This document shows, in pieces, positions 61,425 to 64,000 of a stretch of 64,000 nt of DNA. The stretch's first letter is position 1, and every line of letters starts with the position of its first letter. The notes beneath the pieces were generated by a model. It worked only from the letters and a program-made list of their open reading frames with translations. It had not been told where the DNA came from and did no database searches. The stretch spans positions 389,015-453,014 of the forward strand of contig NZ_JAMDLI010000008.1 in the NCBI RefSeq assembly GCF_023721815.1. The letters are read 5' to 3'. This DNA is from Pleomorphomonas sp. JP5. Its GTDB lineage: Bacteria; Pseudomonadota; Alphaproteobacteria; Rhizobiales; Pleomorphomonadaceae. A program made the translations under genes and the position numbers.

Positions 61425-62140
61425 ACGCGTCCGAAGGCCTCTGGTCCCACCTTACCGGCGGCGCGCTGTTCTGGCTGACGCTGACTCTCGTCGTCTACAC
61501 GATCGTCGATCGCCTGTCGCTGCTGGCCCGGCGCAACCCGCTCGCCAACCCGGTTCTTCACTCGGTCTGGGTAATCGGCACGATCCTCGTGGTTAGCGGC
61601 ACCCCTTACGAAACCTATTTCGACGGCGCCTACTTCATCCACTTCCTGCTCGGCCCGGCAACCGTCGCCCTTGCCCTGCCGCTCTACGAGAACCGACGGG
61701 TCGTCCTCCGCTCGCTGGTGCCGATCGTCGCCGCGCTAGCCGTCGGATCGGCGGCGACCATCGGTTCGGTGATCGTGTGCGCCGCCATCTTCGACCTGCC
61801 CGCGATGATCACCATCTCGTCGCTGCCGAAGTCTGCGACCTCGGGCGTCGCCATGGGCATCTCGCAATCGGTTGGAGGCGATGCTTCGCTGACGGCAATC
61901 ATCGTGGTTGCCACCGGCATTGCCGGCGCGGTGATGGCGACGCCGCTCCTGAATTTCCTGCGCATCACCGACCGCCGGGCGCGCGGCTTCGCCCTCGGTC
62001 TCGCCGCGCATGGCGTCGGAACGGCGCGCGCCTTTCAGGTGCATCCGCTCACCGGCACCTTTGCCGGCGTCGGCATGAGCCTGAACGGCCTGCTGACGGC
62101 CGTTCTGGTGCCGCTGGCGGCTTCGTTGATCGGCGGTTGA
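61421..62140 (+). CDS. LrgB family membrane protein
   Basis: This is a 239-residue membrane protein with seven or eight hydrophobic segments. The LrgB signatures are F-L-L-G-P-A-T-V-A-L-A-L-P-L-Y near 73-87, L-P-K-S-A-T-S-G-V-A-M-G-I near 139-151 and A-H-G-V-G-T-A-R-A near 200-208. It is the usual partner of CidA/LrgA; it starts 4 bp before the LrgA stop with CGAGGA as ribosome site. Plant and bacterial relatives transport glycolate, glycerate or pyruvate. It is convergent with the DUF2023 gene, 9 bp between stops. Confidence 0.92.
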   Translation: MNASEGLWSHLTGGALFWLTLTLVVYTIVDRLSLLARRNPLANPVLHSVWVIGTILVVSGTPYETYFDGAYFIHFLLGPATVALALPLYENRRVVLRSLVPIVAALAVGSAATIGSVIVCAAIFDLPAMITISSLPKSATSGVAMGISQSVGGDASLTAIIVVATGIAGAVMATPLLNFLRITDRRARGFALGLAAHGVGTARAFQVHPLTGTFAGVGMSLNGLLTAVLVPLAASLIGG

Positions 62141-62149
62141 GGCGCTCGC

Positions 62150-62554
62150 TCAGCAAAGAGGCGCCGATACAGACATCCCGTCGCCGACATAAGGCTTCCG
62201 CTCGGATATGGCCGTCCTTTCGAGATAGCGGCGGCACTGCTGTTCGCGATCGTAGCCGAGCAACGTGCCGAGCATGAAATCCTCCTCCGCCGTCAGCTCG
62301 CAGAGCGGCTTGTCGACGAAGCGGCGGACTGTCTCCACCAGGGCTGCCCGCCCGAAGAACAGGTTGACGCGGCTATCGTTGAGCCGGTGGACGTAGTGGT
62401 CCACCCGATCGGCGGCCAGCCGGGCGACCACGCCCGGCAGATCCGCCCAGGAGACGGTCAGCATGAACAGATGCCGCACGCCCTTGTCCAACTCATAGAG
62501 CGAGTGGTTGACGATGCGGCCGCTGACGGAGGTCAGAGAATCTGGCTGGTCCAT
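62150..62554 (-). CDS. DUF2023 family protein
   Basis: This 134-residue cytoplasmic protein shows N-H-S-L-Y-E-L-D-K-G-V-R-H-L-F-M-L-T near 16-33, a central R-L-N-D-S-R-V-N-L-F-F-G near 57-68, and L-L-G-Y-D-R-E-Q-Q-C-x-R-Y near 98-110. These mark DUF2023, a small family of unknown function that tends to occur next to flavodoxin genes, as here. The first 22 bp overlap the end of the flavodoxin gene on the same strand, so the two are translationally coupled. It could assist flavodoxin maturation or regulate its use. The C terminus has a free Cys (A-P-L-C). Confidence 0.82.
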   Translation of the reverse strand: MDQPDSLTSVSGRIVNHSLYELDKGVRHLFMLTVSWADLPGVVARLAADRVDHYVHRLNDSRVNLFFGRAALVETVRRFVDKPLCELTAEEDFMLGTLLGYDREQQCRRYLERTAISERKPYVGDGMSVSAPLC

Positions 62555-63015
62555 GCCGCGATCCGCTTCTCGGACTTGCCCGCCTGGTTGTCCTGATCGA
62601 GAACGAGGCCCACGAACCGGCCGTCACGGACGGCGGTCGAGCCCTCGAACTCGTAGCCCTTGGTTTCGGTGAACCCGATGACTTCGGCGCCCTTCTCGAC
62701 AACCGCCTCATAGAGCGTCCCCATGGCGTCGACAAAGCTGTCCGGATAGGTGCTCTGATCGCCAAGGCCGAAAATGGCCACCTTCTTGCCCGAGAGATCG
62801 GCTTCGCCAAGCACGTCGACGCCGCTTTCCCAATCGGCCTGGAGGTCGCCCTCGCCATAGGTGGGCGAACCGAGAACCAGAAGATCGCATGCCTCGAAAT
62901 CGGCCGCCGTCGCGTCGTTGATATTGATGACCTTGGCGTCGAGCTTGGCGGCGATCTTGGCGGCAGCCGCTTTGGTGCGGCCGGAGTCCGACCCATAGAT
63001 CACGTGAACGGTCAT
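62533..63015 (-). CDS. fldA: Flavodoxin, long-chain type
   Basis: This is a 160-residue electron carrier with FMN. The phosphate loop is G-S-D-S-G-R-T-K (near 8-15). The isoalloxazine loops are S-P-T-Y-G-E-G-D-L-Q-A-D-W (near 50-62) and F-G-L-G-D-Q-S-T-Y-P-D-S-F (near 81-93). The extra loop near 115-140 marks the long-chain class. Flavodoxins commonly replace ferredoxin under iron limitation. It overlaps the DUF2023 gene by 22 bp. The inverted repeat at 63071-63099 in its upstream spacer could be a regulator site. Confidence 0.95.
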   Translation of the reverse strand: MTVHVIYGSDSGRTKAAAAKIAAKLDAKVININDATAADFEACDLLVLGSPTYGEGDLQADWESGVDVLGEADLSGKKVAIFGLGDQSTYPDSFVDAMGTLYEAVVEKGAEVIGFTETKGYEFEGSTAVRDGRFVGLVLDQDNQAGKSEKRIAAWTSQIL

Positions 63016-63070
63016 TTCCCTTTTCCTCTCTGCTGCGACGGAGCCTCGTGGCTTCGACCTTGATGGAGCC

Positions 63071-63099
63071 TAATTGCAGTTGCGAGGCATTTGCAATTA
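63071..63099. promoter_or_regulatory. Inverted repeat TAATTGCA-N13-TGCAATTA
   Basis: These are perfect 8-bp arms, 56 bp upstream of the flavodoxin start. TTGCAA-type half-sites are used by Fur/Mur proteins of Alphaproteobacteria, so iron or manganese control is possible (inference). Confidence 0.45.
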
Positions 63100-63151
63100 G
63101 GACAATCCCGCAGAGTGTTTCAGGGCTGACGGACAGCGACGCTCTGGAACT

Positions 63152-63661
63152 CTATGTCGCGCCGCTTGCCGACACCCCGAAAACATGCCGCTCGACAAAG
63201 CGTCCGGTTGAGAACAGCAAGGGGATGGCGACCAGCAGAGCCACGGCAACCACGACGGCAGCGATCAACAGGCTTCCTCCGGTTATCATACCAGTGGCGA
63301 AGCCGTTGATGACGACCAGCAGCGACAATGGCAGCACGATGCAGAGGGCAGTGCCTGTTCCCGGCGCGTAGCGGCGGAACGCCAAGGTCAGAGCGAGATG
63401 TGGAACAACAGCGTTGACGGTCATCACCACCGCGAGGCCCGCCAGCAGTTCCGAGCCGTGCTGGCTTCCGGCCACCGCGAACGCGACGATCCCGTAAACC
63501 ACGGCCGTCAGCATCACCAAAGCGAAACGGAAGGCGAACGGCGTAACGCGACCGGAGAGGCGCGACTTGGCGCCCGCATAGGAGGGCAGGAATAGCCCTT
63601 CCTCGATATTGTGGACCGTGATGGCGAGCGCGAACAGCCAATAGAGCGCGGCGGGCGTCAT
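63152..63661 (-). CDS. HXXEE domain membrane protein
   Basis: This 169-residue membrane protein has the family motif V-H-N-I-E-E-G-L-F-L-P (H-x-x-E-E, residues 16-20) and about five hydrophobic segments (near 5-15, 45-65, 70-95, 105-130 and 132-150). The family has no known function; the invariant His and two Glu may bind metal within the membrane. The ATG at 63661 is set by an excellent ribosome site (AAGGAGGTG). It ends 136 bp before the flavodoxin gene on the same strand. Confidence 0.85.
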   Translation of the reverse strand: MTPAALYWLFALAITVHNIEEGLFLPSYAGAKSRLSGRVTPFAFRFALVMLTAVVYGIVAFAVAGSQHGSELLAGLAVVMTVNAVVPHLALTLAFRRYAPGTGTALCIVLPLSLLVVINGFATGMITGGSLLIAAVVVAVALLVAIPLLFSTGRFVERHVFGVSASGAT

Positions 63662-63809
63662 GACACACCTCCTTGCTGGATCCGACCGACCGGCGGTGGA
63701 GAGCGACGGCGGTCTCTGCGGCTTCGATACATGATAGCACACCGAGCCCGGTAGCGCGAACCTCGCCCCGACAGGCGGCGATCAGACAGCCTCCTGTCCA
63801 AAATACGCT

Positions 63810-63852
63810 TTGACAACCCAGGGGCTATTTGTCTAGATATCGATAATAGACA
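63810..63852 (+). promoter_or_regulatory. Promoter and operator of the alcohol dehydrogenase gene
   Basis: TTGACA (63810-63815) and TAGATA (63834-63839) are 18 bp apart. The inverted repeat TGTCTA-N11-TAGACA (63830-63852) covers the -10, as an operator would. A GntR-, LacI- or DeoR-type regulator is possible. Confidence 0.5.
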
Positions 63853-63906
63853 GAAGCGGACATTGCGAGCAATCGGCAGTGAATCGCGCTTCGATGGGAG
63901 GCGGTC

Positions 63907-64000
63907 ATGCGTGCTTTGAAGATCGACGGTTCTGGTCGGAGTTCGTTTCACGAGGTGGCAGAGCCTGTTGCGGGTTCGGGCGAGGTTTTGGTGGCGGTAA
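63907..64000 (+). CDS. Zinc-type alcohol dehydrogenase, 5' end only
   Basis: Only 31 codons are in the window: M-R-A-L-K-I-D-G ... V-A-E-P-V-A-G-S-G-E-V-L-V-A-V. The M-(R/K)-A-L start followed by x-E-V-x-x-P and G-E-V-L-V is the N terminus of medium-chain zinc dehydrogenases such as sorbitol, galactitol or L-threonine dehydrogenases. The gene runs off the right edge. GGGAGG lies 5 bases before the ATG. A promoter with a perfect operator-like repeat lies 55-97 bp upstream. The substrate cannot be inferred from this fragment. Confidence 0.75.
   Translation, partial: MRALKIDGSGRSSFHEVAEPVAGSGEVLVAV

Noticed and set aside
1..64000. CRISPR array, prophage or insertion sequence
   Set aside because: I found no regularly spaced direct repeats of CRISPR type, no transposase or integrase motifs and no phage structural genes.

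Overview
This is a 64 kb stretch of a GC-rich (roughly 63-64%) chromosome from an alphaproteobacterium of the order Hyphomicrobiales. The evidence is the mix of lineage-typical genes: a Ros/MucR zinc-finger regulator, a SufE-DUF5330 pair, a DivJ/PleC-like kinase followed by a peptidoglycan-binding protein and DUF1491, DUF2336, a DUF1214-DUF1254 pair, a HerA-like ATPase, a SqrR/BigR-type sulfur regulator and many GANTC (CcrM) sites. I would guess a free-living, saccharolytic genus, perhaps near Pleomorphomonadaceae, but the genus is a guess. I see no prophage, CRISPR array, intact insertion sequence or plasmid replication gene. Most of the window looks like stable core and semi-core chromosome.

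Layout. 1-2.6 kb: one small YdcH-like gene with a strong terminator, then about 2 kb poor in genes that contains clustered GANTC sites, short repeats and one small ORF. 2.6-10.4 kb: WYL regulator, YitT membrane protein, molbindin, YcgN, a class A penicillin-binding protein with a DUF1214-DUF1254 pair behind it, a lipoprotein and a DUF6544 protein. 10.4-21.4 kb: TetR regulator with two matching operators, DUF2336, MucR, SufE/DUF5330, the histidine kinase-PG-binding-DUF1491 operon, prolyl oligopeptidase and Fe-superoxide dismutase. 21.5-30 kb: response regulator, branched-chain aminotransferase, L-2-haloacid dehalogenase, MalQ, GNAT, HerA-like ATPase and a LuxR solo beside an AT-rich spacer.

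30-44.2 kb: mainly metabolism. It holds an M20 peptidase, the xylR-xylB-xylA operon, D-amino acid dehydrogenase, a PfkB sugar kinase, a PilZ protein, HxlR, formate-tetrahydrofolate ligase, guanine deaminase and a TIM-barrel isomerase-like protein. 44.3-50 kb: tRNA-Pro(CGG), tRNA-Gln(TTG), a PAS-diguanylate cyclase, a CMP/dCMP-type deaminase, an AI-2E family membrane protein, an aldo/keto reductase and a ketopantoate reductase. 50.2-64 kb: GH94 phosphorylase, a PAS protein overlapping an MCP with a C-terminal PilZ domain, an amino-acid ABC binding protein and permease without an ATPase gene, a SqrR-like repressor with rhodanese, a GGDEF-EAL protein, LrgA-LrgB, flavodoxin-DUF2023, an HXXEE membrane protein and the first 31 codons of a zinc-type alcohol dehydrogenase.

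Themes. Sugar handling recurs (xylose isomerase and xylulokinase, GH94 phosphorylase, 4-alpha-glucanotransferase, PfkB kinase, sugar-alcohol-type dehydrogenase). So does cyclic-di-GMP signalling (one cyclase, one cyclase/phosphodiesterase, one free PilZ, one PilZ fused to a chemoreceptor). The most interesting items in my reading are: (i) two promoters, one before the SqrR-like gene and one before the rhodanese gene, that carry the same 14-bp AT-rich element at the same place relative to the -10; (ii) the overlapping PAS/MCP-PilZ pair, which looks like an aerotaxis receptor split into two proteins; (iii) paired 18-bp operators before the TetR gene; (iv) a GANTC-rich repeat patch and a perfect 19-bp palindrome centred on a GANTC site; and (v) a LuxR solo that has lost most acyl-homoserine-lactone contact residues.
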